Below are positions 40,448 through 51,992 of a stretch of DNA of 64,000 bases, one piece after another. The stretch comes from Gautieria morchelliformis. Lineage: Eukaryota; Basidiomycota; Agaricomycetes; Gomphales; Gomphaceae. The notes below the pieces were generated by a model, which saw only the letters and a program-made list of their open reading frames with translations, was not told where the DNA came from and made no database searches. Position numbers and translations under genes: made by a program. Each line of letters begins with the position of its first letter. The stretch's first letter is position 1. Location of the stretch: contig WHVA01000104.1 in NCBI GenBank assembly GCA_015179125.1, positions 124,001 through 188,000 on the forward strand. The letters are read 5' to 3'.

Positions 40448-41488
40448 TCAATTAGAATTCTTCGGTGTCGGCCTTATGTAACACTGTCGTTGTCTGACTC
40501 CTCTTCCTCCTTTGTTCTCTGGGAGCATACTTCAGCAGTAGACCGTTTGTTGGCGAGCCGCCAGCATCTCCCGTGCCACGTTGCAAGAATCACTGTGAGT
40601 CACTCCTGTATACGAAGTATTTACGGGTAATCGAGTCAAGCCTGACAACTAGCCAACTTGGGCTTCAATCGTGCGTGACGATGTCTCACTTCGTTGGATT
40701 AGGTTCATTCAGCGAAATGTGGCCCCAGATTGCCTGTGAGCAGCTCTGAGTCACGAGTGGCGCGCCACAACGTTGTGGGGATCCGTGGACCCCTCCCTAC
40801 CTTTGTCCATGTGATTTCAGTAGCGCGCCACCGCCACACTCATTCAGCGAAATGTGGCTCCAGGAGACTACCAGTTAGCAGCTCTGAGTCATGAGTGGCG
40901 CGCCACAACGTTGTGAGCATCCGTGGACCCTACCTTGTCCATGAGATTTCAGTGGCGCGCCACCGCGACGCTCCATGGTCCGTGGTGCCGACTGTGCTAT
41001 CAATTCTGGCGCGTCAGAAGACTCTGGAAGCAGATTTCGCGATCTTTCCCTCAGCTTGACAGTTCGATTGATAGCAATGACAATAACATTCTATCTCGGC
41101 AATGATATCACAAGACCCGCGAGGCGAGGCGGTGATTGGTCGCCGGAGGCTAATCTCACACAAAGCAGGATCTGGTATGCTCCACGCGATTCTTCTTGGA
41201 ATACCTCATTATGTTGGGAAGCACCATCTCAATATCCGAACAGCTTGCAAGCTGTGTCCTCTCGGGGACCCGCCGTTCTCTGTGACGGGCCGCGGCAGCG
41301 ACACGGAACGGCTTTGGGTAGTAGAATTGGACGACGGATACCGTATACTTACAAACAATTTTCCTTGAAAGACGCAAGGATCCGGGTGTCGATAACATGC
41401 GTCCGTGCAGGATCATGATGGAACCCAGCTGAAGATGTCTGATCTACTGGCGTCTTGACCGCTTAGAAGGTGAGGCATATGTAGAAAT
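40448..41488. other. Non-coding, includes a tandem duplication
   Basis: No gene recognised. Two tandem units of about 135 bp (40707-40841 and 40842-40972) share ATTCAGCGAAATGTGGC, AGCAGCTCTGAGTCA and GTGGCGCGCCACAACGTTGT; each contains two GCGCGCC palindromic sites. A plus-strand frame at 41102-41368 has a weak lectin-like tail (ERLWVVELDDGYRI) that could not be confirmed. Confidence 0.5.
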
Positions 41489-41833
41489 TTTTTGGCGACC
41501 ACCATAGGATCTGACCGTTTGGTTGCTGATTCAGTTGGTAGGATACGTCCTTAATTGTCGAGCTTTTCCTGAGCGAGGTTCGAAGTCGGTTTGGAGATAG
41601 GGGTGCATGATGTGGCCCTTTTCCCCGCTGCTCGTCATGTTATTCGGCATTTGAGGGGCGGTGAAGTAATAGCATGAAGGCTGTATCAACCCAGATAGTG
41701 TCTACACTACGTATTACAAGAGGTTATGGACGGTGTGTGCCTACGCGCTCCTGTTGGTGGTGAGCTAGCGTGAGAAGTCCTCCGAGTCATCATTACTGGC
41801 ATATGTTATTTCCCATGCAATGCGATATATTAT
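41489..41833 (+). repeat. Dispersed 345 bp duplication, copy 2
   Basis: Same orientation as 12516-12863. It starts TTTTTGGCGACCACCATAGG and ends TGCGATATATTA, 36 bp beyond the stop codon of the oxidoreductase gene. The short ORF of copy 1 is frameshifted here. Confidence 0.85.
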
Positions 41834-41869
41834 TAACCTGTCACTTGTCCAGCGGACACCCAAGCCGGC

Positions 41870-43661
41870 TCACAAGTCGTCGGGACCACAGAGCTGCGAA
41901 ATATCAAGTTCCTTGGGAAGGGCTTTGGTGCGAGTGAGATCCGCCAGGTGGCTCATGTCAAATCCACGGTCAAACGCAAATCTCTTAGCCAATTGTTCAT
42001 CCAACTTGCCCTCCAAGCGGTCAACGACAAGACGCCCGAGGATGGGAAGGAACTGCCGGTCATTGGAAGGTTTCCCTGTCAAAACGGGAGATTTCTCACC
42101 TTATAAGCATGCCCGCTGCCGCCCGTGGCAAGTAGGACAGAGGGATACTCGGGATGAAAGTCAATCAACCAATTCGAGTCTGCTTGATTGTAAGAATTCC
42201 ACTCAAAGATAAACATAGACATGAACATGCCTGGTGTATCGGCATACCTGGTTTCTCCGTAATGAGTCAACCGTCAGATGCGGGGGAGAAGAGATATTAG
42301 TGTACGAACCAGCACATCCGCGTATCCGCGAAGGGTCGCTGTCCAAGGCCGGGATAAACATCATTTAGGGCTGTCCTGAGGGACTGTACCATTTCCTTAG
42401 GAATGGCTTCACCGTCCTGATGTGACATATGCGTCCTGGGCGTTGATACTGCGACACCCTTGTCGCTCGGCGTGTGAGTGTACCCGGCAGAATGAATACC
42501 AAGCTTGATGACGTTGGACGCGGTCGGCTGTGATCAGTTGCGAAGATGGCCGTAAGCATAGAATGGCAGGGAGATAAGAAGACACACCGGAAACACATAA
42601 AAACCAGTGGTATAGTCAAGTATGACTGGAACATTGGCATACGCTTTGGCTTCTTCCTCCGATAATTTGATTGTCGCGACACTCTGCCTTGTTGGGACAA
42701 CAAACATATGAGTGCAAAACAGCCACACATCTGCCAGTTTCCCTTCACCCTGTAGCGAGGACACGCTCCGCAACACCCAAAGCAGGAAAAGCCGACGGCG
42801 TCCAGGACCCTGATGCGATAACAATCACGTTGGCTCGCGTCTCTGTGCCATCTTCCAATTTCACTCCAAGTCCGTCGGAAGTGAGCCCACAGACAAGCTT
42901 GCTAGGTTCGATGCGTGCACCTAATTGGCGTACTTTCGCCAACGCTAACTCTATGCCTTGCTTTGCATTCGCCCAGCCAGCTTCAAAGTTACAATAGCCC
43001 TCGAAACCAGATGAAAGTGTTGGGCCAAATGTTATGTCGGGGGGAAGAAGGAGAGACAAATCGGCGCTGCTAGACAGTCTCTGGACGCGCATGCCATGGT
43101 CGACGTCATTCTGCAAAGCCAACTCTGCATAGGAATCTCTCCCGCCTCGTATGACTACACCACATCTATAGCCGACAAGTAGTCAAAACAGCACCAGTCA
43201 GCGATTCCTTCGACGATCATTTGCTCTGCCTCTATAGTGATTTGCGCTCACTCATGATACGTATCCCCCCACTCCTCTGTGTTTTTCCAAGCGACAATTG
43301 CTTCTTTGGTAAGACGGGTATACGTAGGGTCGCTGTAGGACGACCTGACCACTTTGTTCATATCGGTACTTGCAGCATCTGGAGCAGGCAGAACGGACGA
43401 ACGATCATAGATCGTTACATTCTCCCAGCCGCCCTGTAACAGATGTAGCGCCGTGGACAAACCAAAGACTCCGGCGCCGACAATGAGGACATGATCGTCT
43501 TTCTTAAATCCCATGATGAGCAATGGATCTGCAGTCAGAGTTGCCCGGACCACGTTTGGGAACCACTGCGTTATCACTGACCGGTCCGCGAGGCCGGGCC
43601 TGAGCGTGAGTATTAGGGCGACAAAGACCAAAATAATAAATACAGATACAGGTATTAGCAT
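41870..43661 (-). CDS. FAD-dependent amine/amino-acid oxidase-like protein, 6 exons
   Basis: Exons 43661-43252, 43165-42749, 42687-42588, 42527-42310, 42247-42100 and 42052-41870; 1476 nt, 491 residues, in frame. An N-terminal hydrophobic helix (residues 1-20) is followed by the dinucleotide-binding HVLIVGAGVFGLSTALHLL (GxGxxG) of the DAO/sarcosine-oxidase family. RGGRDSYAELALQNDV, the catalytic-domain strand VIVIASGSWTP, DYTTGFYVFP, then SDKGVAVSTPRTHMSHQDGE and a C-terminal SGHAYKFLPILGRLVVD (FAD-binding G(H/R)A.K) follow the layout of fungal fructosyl-amino-acid and saccharopine oxidases. Substrate is not predictable; it probably produces H2O2. A Met at codon 50 (MGFKKDDHV) is an alternative start lacking the helix. 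Confidence 0.88.
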
Positions 43662-44634
43662 CCATTGATGCCTATGATCTAGCTAAGGCCGCATTAAATC
43701 GGTTCCCGCATGCCCAAAGAAAACACAAATGCATTCCGAGGAACGGGAACCCATGCGCACTCAGATTCCAGTCATACATGTCAGGAACATCCCTTCACGC
43801 CACACACGACGTAGCATCCTTCAGCATGGACAAAAGTCAACCACCATGCTTCATGTATCAGCCTCCAGAAGCACCGACGCACCAACTCTATCGTAAAATG
43901 AACACCCTTGTCATCAATGTCCACCTCGCTTCTTCGCCAAACTCGAATGTACGCTCCCCGTCCTCCTCGCCAAACGTGTCGGGATAGCTTGTTGGCTGGG
44001 CAGTGAGCACAGGCGGCGAGGGCTTGTTTGCGGTTTAAATCTCTGGATTTTCACGCAGCTAATCAACAAGGCCGGTACCTGCCAGCATGCGCTTACTGGC
44101 CCCTCTCCCTGCCTTCGTGAACCGCTTACATTTGGGCCGTGAACGCTCGTTTTTGTCCCAGAAGTGGACGCACCCATCTGAACCTTAATGGTAGATGTTA
44201 ATGACAGTATATTGCTGTAAGATTTCTTAGAATTGTTACCTGCGGTAGCAAAAGAACCAAAATTCCGGTTGAAGGTAATATGTTCACAGAAAATACCTGG
44301 GTAGTCTTCCCTTGTTGGGTCGCTTGTTGCTCGAGTCGAACAAAGATTCATTCAGGTCCCCCATTCACGCTCTCTTACTCACGGCGACGACTAATAGCGT
44401 GGGTTACGCCTATGGAAGTGAAGTCACACATATAAGACGATCTATCGTTGCCGTGCATGTAAAAATGCTTGACAATGTTGGTGAGCGAACAGAGGGCTGT
44501 CCATGGTCAAAGACTGCATAATGCAGTGCACTTCAGGCTCGAGTCAGCGGGCGCTGCGGTCTTCCATTATGAGGTCCTAACAGAGATTCAGCCATGTAAT
44601 TCAATTTGAATATGCAGAGAGTAGGTCACCTAAA
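43662..44634. other. Intergenic, no gene recognised
   Basis: About 970 bp between the oxidoreductase start and the bicupin stop. A minus-strand frame at 43914-44351 shows no motif. It should contain the promoter of the oxidoreductase. Confidence 0.4.
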
Positions 44635-46173
44635 TCATATTTTGGGCAATCTAGACATCAAGACATAAGCAACTGAGGGACGATACTGCTTAAATTTGAG
44701 CCTACCTGCCCACCAGCGCTTTGATGTGATTTTCTCCCCAACGCGTAAGGGATAGTATACCAGATCTCCTTCTTTAGATCTGTTTTGCCCAATGATCCAT
44801 AATATGAGTGGCTCGCCTTCGGTATCATTCGCGTTCGAATTATTAATAAAATTATGGGCTATGCCAGTTCCACCGGGAAAGCCAACGGCATCCCCCTCGC
44901 GGACAGAATGCACATGTCCGTTGAGCCACACCAAACCATTTCCACTGACAATGTAGACTAGTTCATCCTCAAGGCTATGGGCATGTGGATCTTGAGAGTT
45001 ACAGCCAAAGAAACACAGTCAGCTCGCAATGGTAAGTAGATGGCAATGCTCCTACCTGAAGAACGAGTACCCGGGGGAGGCACTTCGAAATTACAACCGA
45101 ATCTCCCACTCAAACCCGTCTCTTGTGACAAACTTGTGGCGTTAGCGAACAATTCACCTTCTCCGATAGCATCCAGCTCTGCGATTGCATTGACAACGTT
45201 GCTCGGGCGATAGCCTTTCTGCGGCTCGGGAATGGACATATTTCCTCTCTCGGGGGAGACGCTTGGTACTCCTGGGTGCGGGCCGAACTCACCCTGGACT
45301 GGTGCATCCTTCCATAAAGACTTGTTCTCCGGACTAAGCACCGTCTCATCTATTTCTGGATTAAGCGGATAAAAGAATGATTCGCCTTCGTTGACTTCAT
45401 GTACCATCAACAGCACGAGGTCCTGCCCCGTGCTTCCATCGTGGTTAGAATCATTGATGATCGTGTGTGCAATCCCAGTTCCTCCTTTCCAGCCAACGGC
45501 GTCGAAGGTCTCGAAAGGAAAGGTCCAACCATTCTGCCACAAGATACCATGGCCTGAAATGCAGTAGGTGAGACTGTCTCCTAATTGTTGAGCGACAGGA
45601 CCTGGGATCAGAGGGATAATATCTAAATTTGGACCAATAAGACACTGAATAACCATGCATACGGGTGGTACGAGTTCCCGGAGAGAGACAAAGATACGTC
45701 GCCTGCATACTGCCAGTTAGACCAGCTTCGCGGCCTACGTGAATGATCTGAACGCCCTCGAAACTTGGCCCAGGATAGGTAGAGTCCAACGGCTTCAAAA
45801 GGTCCGGAACATGTATCACGCTCGGAGGTGCTGCAAGAGGCCGCGATATCTCGTCAGAAGTAGTCTCTATATGATCTTCTTCGTGGGCGTTCTGTAGCTC
45901 TGGAGGTAATGGTACGTCAAATTCGGTCGTGTCAGGCATTGGGAGAGGAGCTGGCGTATAATCTTCATGATGATCAGAAACGTCATCTTCATCAGAAAAC
46001 TCTACTTCAGAGTCGTCTGTTCGTTTGCTTTCCGCGTCTTGGAAAGACGTTTCCCTGGACTGAGATTCTTCAGAGGGGACGGATACCTCCAGGTTGTAGT
46101 TTTCGTCAACTGCCTGACCATCTAGACCTTTGGTATCTGTGTTTGGTGGATCATCAGAAGGGTCGGCATCCAT
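44635..46173 (-). CDS. Bicupin with acidic N-terminal extension, 3 exons
   Basis: Exons 46173-45663, 45601-45056 and 44990-44635; 1413 nt, 470 residues. Residues 1-110 are acidic and disordered (DSEVEFSDEDDVSDHHEDY). Two cupin domains follow. Domain 1 has LSPGTRTTRPVAQQLGDSLT then ISGHGILWQNGW; domain 2 has PPGTRSS, DPHAHSLEDELVYIVSGNG and GDAVGFPGGTGIAHNFINNS. Domain 2 keeps the HxH...E and late His metal ligands; domain 1 has VAQQ where HxH is expected but keeps GTGIAH. So probably only the second site binds metal. Reaction unknown. The last 25 residues (RLKFKQYRPSV onward) are less certain and might hide another intron. It is divergent from the next gene, 87 bp away, so they may share a promoter. 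Confidence 0.82.
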
Positions 46174-46260
46174 GTTTCTTGAGAAATGTTCAATCTCCGA
46201 AAGTCCGAATAAATCAACTCACACCTGCATATGCAAAGTGTTATTTCCTGCTTATTATCA

Positions 46261-47370
46261 ATGTCAGCTCGTTCGGTTTCTCCAACTGCTCCTTCTGTTG
46301 ATTTACTGGTACTGGGCGCGGGCTGGACTTCAAAGTTTCTTATACCTCTCCTTGAGGAACGGAAGCTCACTTATGCAGCCACAAGTCGCTCTGGACATGA
46401 CAGCACCTTAAAGTTTCTGTTTGATCCGCAGTCGTCCGATAGCCAGCCTTATCGTATACTGCCCAATGCACATACTGTGCTCATCACATTCCCTATATAT
46501 GGCACAGGAGGATCGAAACGTTTGCTCGAACTTTACAAAGACACACACCCAGATGCGAACCCTCATTTTATACAGCTGGGGTCCACCGGTATCTATGATG
46601 TAGGTCTGTCTTATATTTACCTGGACAGTGGTGAATATATTCTAGGGAAGCCCAACTCTTCAACTTGAGAAGCGCGACGTGATATGGTCAGACCGTCATT
46701 CCCCCTACAATAAATCAAACCCCCGAGCAATTGCAGAGGATGAACTGCTATCTCTATCCTCTTCCACCCCAACCACAGTGTTAGAACTTTGCGGTCTTTG
46801 GGGTGGTGAACGTTCAATGAGAAACTGGGTCAGTAGAGTTGCTCCCACAAAGGACACATTGAAAAACAAGGTCGGAACACCCTTACTTGCGTTATGACTG
46901 CTCCTCACGAGCCTACCCAGACGAGTATACATATGGTCCATGGGACTGATGTCTCACGTGCGATTATTGCAGTTCACGACCACTTTAGCCTAGCAGCTGG
47001 ATCGCGTTGGATCGTCACGGACGGCAGGGTGTACGTGTCACGCATAGTCACGTTTGTTTTTTCATTTCTCACCTTTCTGTCTCTTAGGTATGATTGGTGG
47101 GACTTGGCCAGCGCCTGGGGAGCTGGTGGAGATGCAAATCGTGACAAAGTGCCCTCCGGTTTGCAGCCCAAGGTGATTAAGTCCACTTCATACAGTTATG
47201 ATTGAGGACCAATTTGTTTTCAGTGGGTCCGGGAACTGATGGAAGAGCATAACGTGCGGGCTCTGCCACGTAGTCCAGAGCTACTCGGACGAGCGCTTGA
47301 TAGTAGAGAATTCTGGTCCACGTTTGGGCTGTCACCTGCTCGAGCTAGACTTGAAAGGGACTGCCCATGA
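46261..47370 (+). CDS. NAD(P)-binding Rossmann-fold protein, 5 exons
   Basis: Exons 46261-46599, 46646-46870, 46921-47030, 47088-47172 and 47224-47370; 906 nt, 301 residues. The N-terminus has VDLLVLGAGWTSKFLIPLL, a GxGxxx(K) nucleotide-binding loop as in extended SDR/epimerase-like proteins (YeeZ-type). FIQLGSTGIYD resembles the SDR S/T-GxY segment. ELCGLWGGERS and MVHGTDVSRAIIAVHDHF match the substrate-domain features of that group. Function is unknown; likely a cytosolic oxidoreductase or NAD-binding regulator. Confidence 0.85.
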
Positions 47371-47474
47371 TCACAATACGTTTACGTCGAATACCGAGCT
47401 TCCCTAATAGCCAGTAGACGTAAGTAACTTGTTCAGACACAGCTTGGAGTCCTTGTGTGATTATGTAATCACTT

Positions 47475-48988
47475 ATGGCCTGGTGTTCACGAGCAGTTTT
47501 TCGATGCTTCAAATGCCTGGAAAGAGCTGCAGATCGTGTCACGGGTGCTGCGGGACCTTTCTTTGTCGCCATAGCTTATATCCTTCTTACAATGGGCACG
47601 GTGACATTCTGTGAGTTTCGTTGAACGTCACATGAAACCAGCTTGCTTCATAACATTGTACCACGCAGTTGAAGTAATTGCACCAGCTCTTACCTTCCGC
47701 ATCATAAGCGTCCCCACGTGCCTTCTGTTCGTCACTAACATGTTTGCGCACTATTACTACGCGTGTACAGTGCCCCCTGGCTTTGCGGATGATCCGCCTT
47801 CCAGTATCACTACACGCCAGGGAGCTAGCTGGATATGGGCACAAAAGTACAGTATGCAAAGCGGTGTGCGCAGTTCGGACGAGCTTGGCCTCTCTGAACC
47901 TAGATTCAACAAATGCAAGAGGTGTGGAGTGCAAAGACCGGAGGTGCGTCCAGATTTGTTGATCCCCGTTGTTGGACTCCCAGGCTTATGGTCGCATCCT
48001 TTTCCTGAGAGGTCACACCATTGTAAGATCTGTAAACGATGTGTGTTGAAGTACGATCATCATTGTCCCGTGAGTGACCCTTCTCCCTGCCGTTGCCATG
48101 CCTAACTCGCTCCTCAGTGTGAGCAACCGTGGTATTCAAAGGCTGTCCCATTTGACAAAACTTACGGAAATCTTGCTTTAGGGATTAACCAATGTGTGGG
48201 TATCCACAATGAACGATATTTTATCCTTTTCATGTATCAATCTTTCTCTCGGTCGATGTTTGCGTAGCTCACACGCTTACCATAGGGTATATCTTGTCGT
48301 GTGCACGTTCTGCTTCTCTACTCTTGGCTGGCCTGCCCTATGGGAATCATTTGAATATTTTGATGATGTGGGTCTCAAGTTTTGCGTAATACAATTACTC
48401 GTTCGTCATGCAGCCCCTCCCTAGTGGCCGCATCGCACCCCGACCTGGACATTTCTACTCTGCTACATTCTGTCAGTAGTGATATGCCTCGCTGTCTCCA
48501 TTATGTGTGGGTGGCACGTGTGGAGCATTGCAAAGGGGGAAACGACGGTCGAAAACCATGACTTTGATGCGTACCGCAGACTTGCTCGATCCCGCAATGA
48601 TGTGCGTAACAATGAATCAATCATTTTGGGTTCTATCATCAGACACCTTATTTTACATAATTTTCTAGGCGTTTGTCAATTCCTTCGACCTCGGGTGAGT
48701 AGATCAGGTAAGAAGTGACCGTGCCATGCCAATTCCCTTGTTCAGCCCTCGAAGGAACCTTGAGCTTTTCTTCAATGTCGGACCAACCGGATAGTACGTG
48801 GCTAATATCCCTCGTTGGGTCACCAGCTCCGAACTTATTTGTACTTCTGCTTACACAGCCCGTTATATACACTCCTTCTTCCACTGCGCACGGCGCCATA
48901 TACAGATGGAAGACATTGGATGAAACGAGACGGGTTTGCTCGACACGGCGGCATCGACGAAGGGGAGGAATATACAGATGAAGAATGA
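47475..48988 (+). CDS. DHHC-type protein S-palmitoyltransferase, 10 exons
   Basis: Transfers palmitate to cysteines of membrane-associated proteins (Golgi/ER). Exons 47475-47610, 47669-47943, 48010-48069, 48118, 48182-48233, 48286-48367, 48425-48601, 48669-48694, 48746-48793 and 48859-48988; 987 nt, 328 residues. Start [22 protein letters not shown] segments are [13 protein letters not shown] and [15 protein letters not shown] before, and [15 protein letters not shown] and [15 protein letters not shown] after, the zinc/catalytic core. The core reads CKRC...[20 protein letters not shown], then [14 protein letters not shown]. The TTxE motif is ETTVE. The C-terminus holds AFVNSFDLG and [19 protein letters not shown] as in fungal PFA-type enzymes. 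The Trp after DHHCP needs a single-base exon at 48118. Confidence 0.88.
48118..48118 (+). other. Candidate one-nucleotide exon of the DHHC gene
   Basis: The context is CTCCTCAG-T-GTGAGCAA: a good acceptor and a good donor around one T. Exon 3 ends CATTGTCCC and exon 5 starts GGATTAACCAATGTG. Inserting this T makes TGG, giving DHHCPW-INQCVG as conserved in the family. Direct joining shifts the frame, and no other GT in this interval gives the right phase. Confidence 0.5.
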
Positions 48989-49249
48989 TATCAGCATGGT
49001 TCCTTACAGCCTTAGATGTCGGCACTGTCTCCGCCTTTGGGATCTGCAACTTTCACTTTCAAGGTTGGCCGTATATAAACCGTGGCAACACATTCCTCTC
49101 CGGTGATAGCTCAGGACACTCATACCACACGCATGGTAAGCGGAACATATAAAAGCCTAAAACTTCATATATATTTGAGGGTGTGGAGAACAGGAAGTCA
49201 GCCTCCGTCGGAATCAGGAACTGCTAAAATCACATGGCGACGCTACCAC
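48989..49249. other. Intergenic spacer
   Basis: 260 bp between the palmitoyltransferase stop and the P450 pseudogene; no feature recognised. Confidence 0.35.
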
Positions 49250-50300
49250 ATCACGACTGACTTTACTTCTATACTTCGGCTTGGGAAATAAGTCCCTCCG
49301 CCGTGGCCGATCGTGGCTGTATTGTACATTTGAATGGCTAGGTCTGGTTTCATCAGCCTACATCGCACTTCATATACACACCAATCGGAAAGACACATAC
49401 GAAAAGAATCCAGACGTGAACGCTTTGCTGATGGGGATTTCACTGCCAGTGCTGTCTCTAGCAGGCGTGATATTGAATACGTGCAGGACTGATGCCACGG
49501 TGATGAACACAGAATCATCAGCATAGTGCCGACCTGGGCATATTCTATTCCGTTTGGCGCGTCAATATGGAGTATACCTCGGTCCCTCAAGACATCCTAC
49601 CTCCTACCGTACCGAAATGCTGCACTCGGATATTCCACACCAGAGACGAGGAAACGCTCCGGCTTGAAGTCATCAGGGTCTGGTCCATATATTGCTTCGT
49701 CGTGAAGTATGTGCCTATCGGCAGGATGTAAGGAGCAAAATTCACAACACAAGAGACCTTGGCATCCACCATGAATTCCCAAATATTATGGTACCTTTGG
49801 GTATAAAGTACTCTATAGATGTCGTCTTGAGTCGTACAGTGGGCAAGTCCGAGAGATAACAAAGGATGCCATCGTAGAATCTCCTTTCAGAGGGCATTAA
49901 TATAAGGTAGATGTCGCGGTCATGGAATTCAGCAAATCGATCTAGCTGGGCCCACCACTGACCGCATCAAGTTCCGCTTGAGCCTTCGTTTGAGCATCGG
50001 GTGAAAGCACCATGGCAAACTTGAATGCATGCAAGACATTCAGTCTGTAGATCTGTCATTGCTCCAAACGTGGCAAGCGAAAGGCATACTGTAGCATACA
50101 CCGTTACACGGCCGCCGAACCCGTGTCACGAATAATGGTCCCCTCATCGTCGGCACATGCAGTCTCCCTGTTAATGAGATCCTCCAACAAAGTGAAAGGC
50201 TTGTGGTAATGGTAGGTATGCGCGGATTGAGTCTTCTTACACCATGGCTCATGCACATCATAAGTTTTGTTCCTCTTGGTGAATTGATATGCAGCTTCAA
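49250..50300 (-). pseudogene. Cytochrome P450, decayed C-terminal half
   Basis: Read right to left: a pre-I-helix/I-helix stretch HKPFTLLEDLINRETACADD, DEGTIIRDTGSAAV (the AGxDT region is damaged); then the K-helix region, where an in-frame TGA interrupts ALxKEILRWHP (ExxR present); LGLAHCTTQDDIYR; after a frameshift YFIPKGTIIFGN; DPDDFKPERFLVSG (PERF); and the haem-binding loop FRYG then, across an intron, NRICPGRHYADDSVFITVAS. The Cys ligand survives, but stops and frameshifts rule out function. The N-terminal half was not found upstream. Confidence 0.8.
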
Positions 50301-51184
50301 AAGGATAACTATATCCTCAAAGCAGAGAAACTGAAATTCTTGTGCATTGCAGGCGGCAGTCTTTCGTCATGATATTTACCGCATGAGTGGCCAGTCCAAT
50401 AACGGGTGTTCCGCGACTCTACCGGTGCATTGATGGATGATACAGGATAGTATACATTGAGTCCGAAGAGTCGTGGGAGCTTACGCGCTATATAGACACT
50501 ACTAGTAGCTAGCTATCAACCATCCTAGACCGCAGTCCTACAACTTGCTACTCGAGTTGAATTACAACAGAATGATCATTCGATACAATCGCCTGTGCCA
50601 GACTATATACACGACAGTACTGACAGAAGGGGCCACCTAGAAAACCTTCGGCGCAGTTCATGTGAACACTGGGCTGCATGCCTTTATAGATACAAGCGAG
50701 ACTCCTGCGGCGTGTCGATCATCTTACGACACCATGGTCAAGCTTGATACCTAATGCTTTGACCACACGCTTCCCACGATCCACCCAGTACTGGAAGCAT
50801 GGCTGATGATCGAACCAAACCTGACTGGATGCAACATCACTGCTAGAACCACATGGAGTGCCACGCTCGGTCTCAACTGGCTATGATTTAGATCGTTTCT
50901 CTCGTCGGTCGTCCAGGACTCACTAATTCCATCCTTCTTATCATCTGCAAAGAGCTCGAACGACGAACCTATGCCAATCGGTATTAGAATACCTTCATGT
51001 CAATGTGTACGCCACTCAAGCTCACAGTCTGCGCGGGGGGGTTCGTATCCTGACCATAATCTGTCGGCTCGAATCCAGCCCGCCACGTTTGTCTGTTCCT
51101 TTATCTCGTCCAAGACTCCTACCAACGCAATTAACGTGGGATCAAACAAATGATAAGTCTTGCGTTTCCATTTTCATGGATCGT
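50301..51184. other. No gene recognised
   Basis: No motif was found in either strand. It might contain an unreadable N-terminal part of the P450 pseudogene. Confidence 0.35.
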
Positions 51185-51992
51185 TTAGCAAGCGAGAAGA
51201 GTTAGAGGGGTAGGTAGAGGGAACGGCTGCACCTGGTCTGCTTTCTTCGATAGGCGTGCATTATGTAGTTTCGTACTCAAGTCTCTATTGCGTAAATTCT
51301 GCGTGTATTCCGGCACGGGAATATGGCTGTAAGGTTGCAAGTGTGCCTTTCGGGCCGAATCGTCAATCAGAAGTGTGGTTTCCGCAGTGTGGGATGGCGA
51401 GGTATCGGTCAGATTCGACCAGCATTTCTCCAAATCTTTGACCGTTTGCACTTTTCGGACTGGGAGAAAGATATGGGGGTTTAGAGAATGATAAGATAAA
51501 TGAAGTAGTTCAAAAAGCAGATATCCAGAAGAAAGAAGGGTACACACAGTAATCATGCGCAGCTAACCCCAAGGTGTCCCTCGCCCAAACAGCCTTCAAC
51601 TCCTCTCTGCGATCCCCAAAACATCGGTCCACCATCTCATCAACGTTATGTGGCTGTGCAGAGCTCCATACCATCACCTCAAGCCACGGTTTAACGGTTT
51701 CATGGAAAATATATGAACGGAAGGCAGGCATGTAAGGTCGCGGATGAATTGGACGTCCTGCCACGCCGCGGGGCTTAGGACGGATAAGTAGAGTCCCATT
51801 AAGGTCCAAGATGAGAAGCTTTCTAGGGGAATAAGGGTATGCTGCGCGGACTGAGACAGAATCAGCGATTGTGAGATAAGCCATGGACAGCTGAATTGGC
51901 GTAGATACCGCCATCGGCTCTGAAGATGAGTGATCCTCTGCAGCTGGCAATGAGTGTGACTGCTCTAGTTTGCCTGCAGGGATTTCAGGCAT
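51185..51992 (-). CDS. FCP1/NIF-type HAD phosphatase, 2 exons
   Basis: Exons 51992-51548 and 51459-51185; 720 nt, 239 residues. The FCP1-homology (NLI-interacting factor) domain starts RKLLILDLNGTLLIRPK, where the nucleophile motif is DLNGT instead of the canonical DxDxT(L/V); YMPAFRSYIF, EVMVWSSAQPHNVDEMVD, VWARDTLGL and, in exon 2, KDLEKCWSNL and TLLIDDSARKA (acidic DD motif) complete it. The DxNGT variant is common in a fungal subgroup, so loss of phosphatase activity cannot be assumed. The short leader (60 residues) shows no targeting signal. It probably acts on phosphoproteins. Confidence 0.85.

Noticed and set aside
41102..41368. Possible ricin-type lectin tail (ERLWVVELDDGYRI)
   Set aside because: Only one short resemblance, no Q-W repeats or neighbouring exons; not enough to call.
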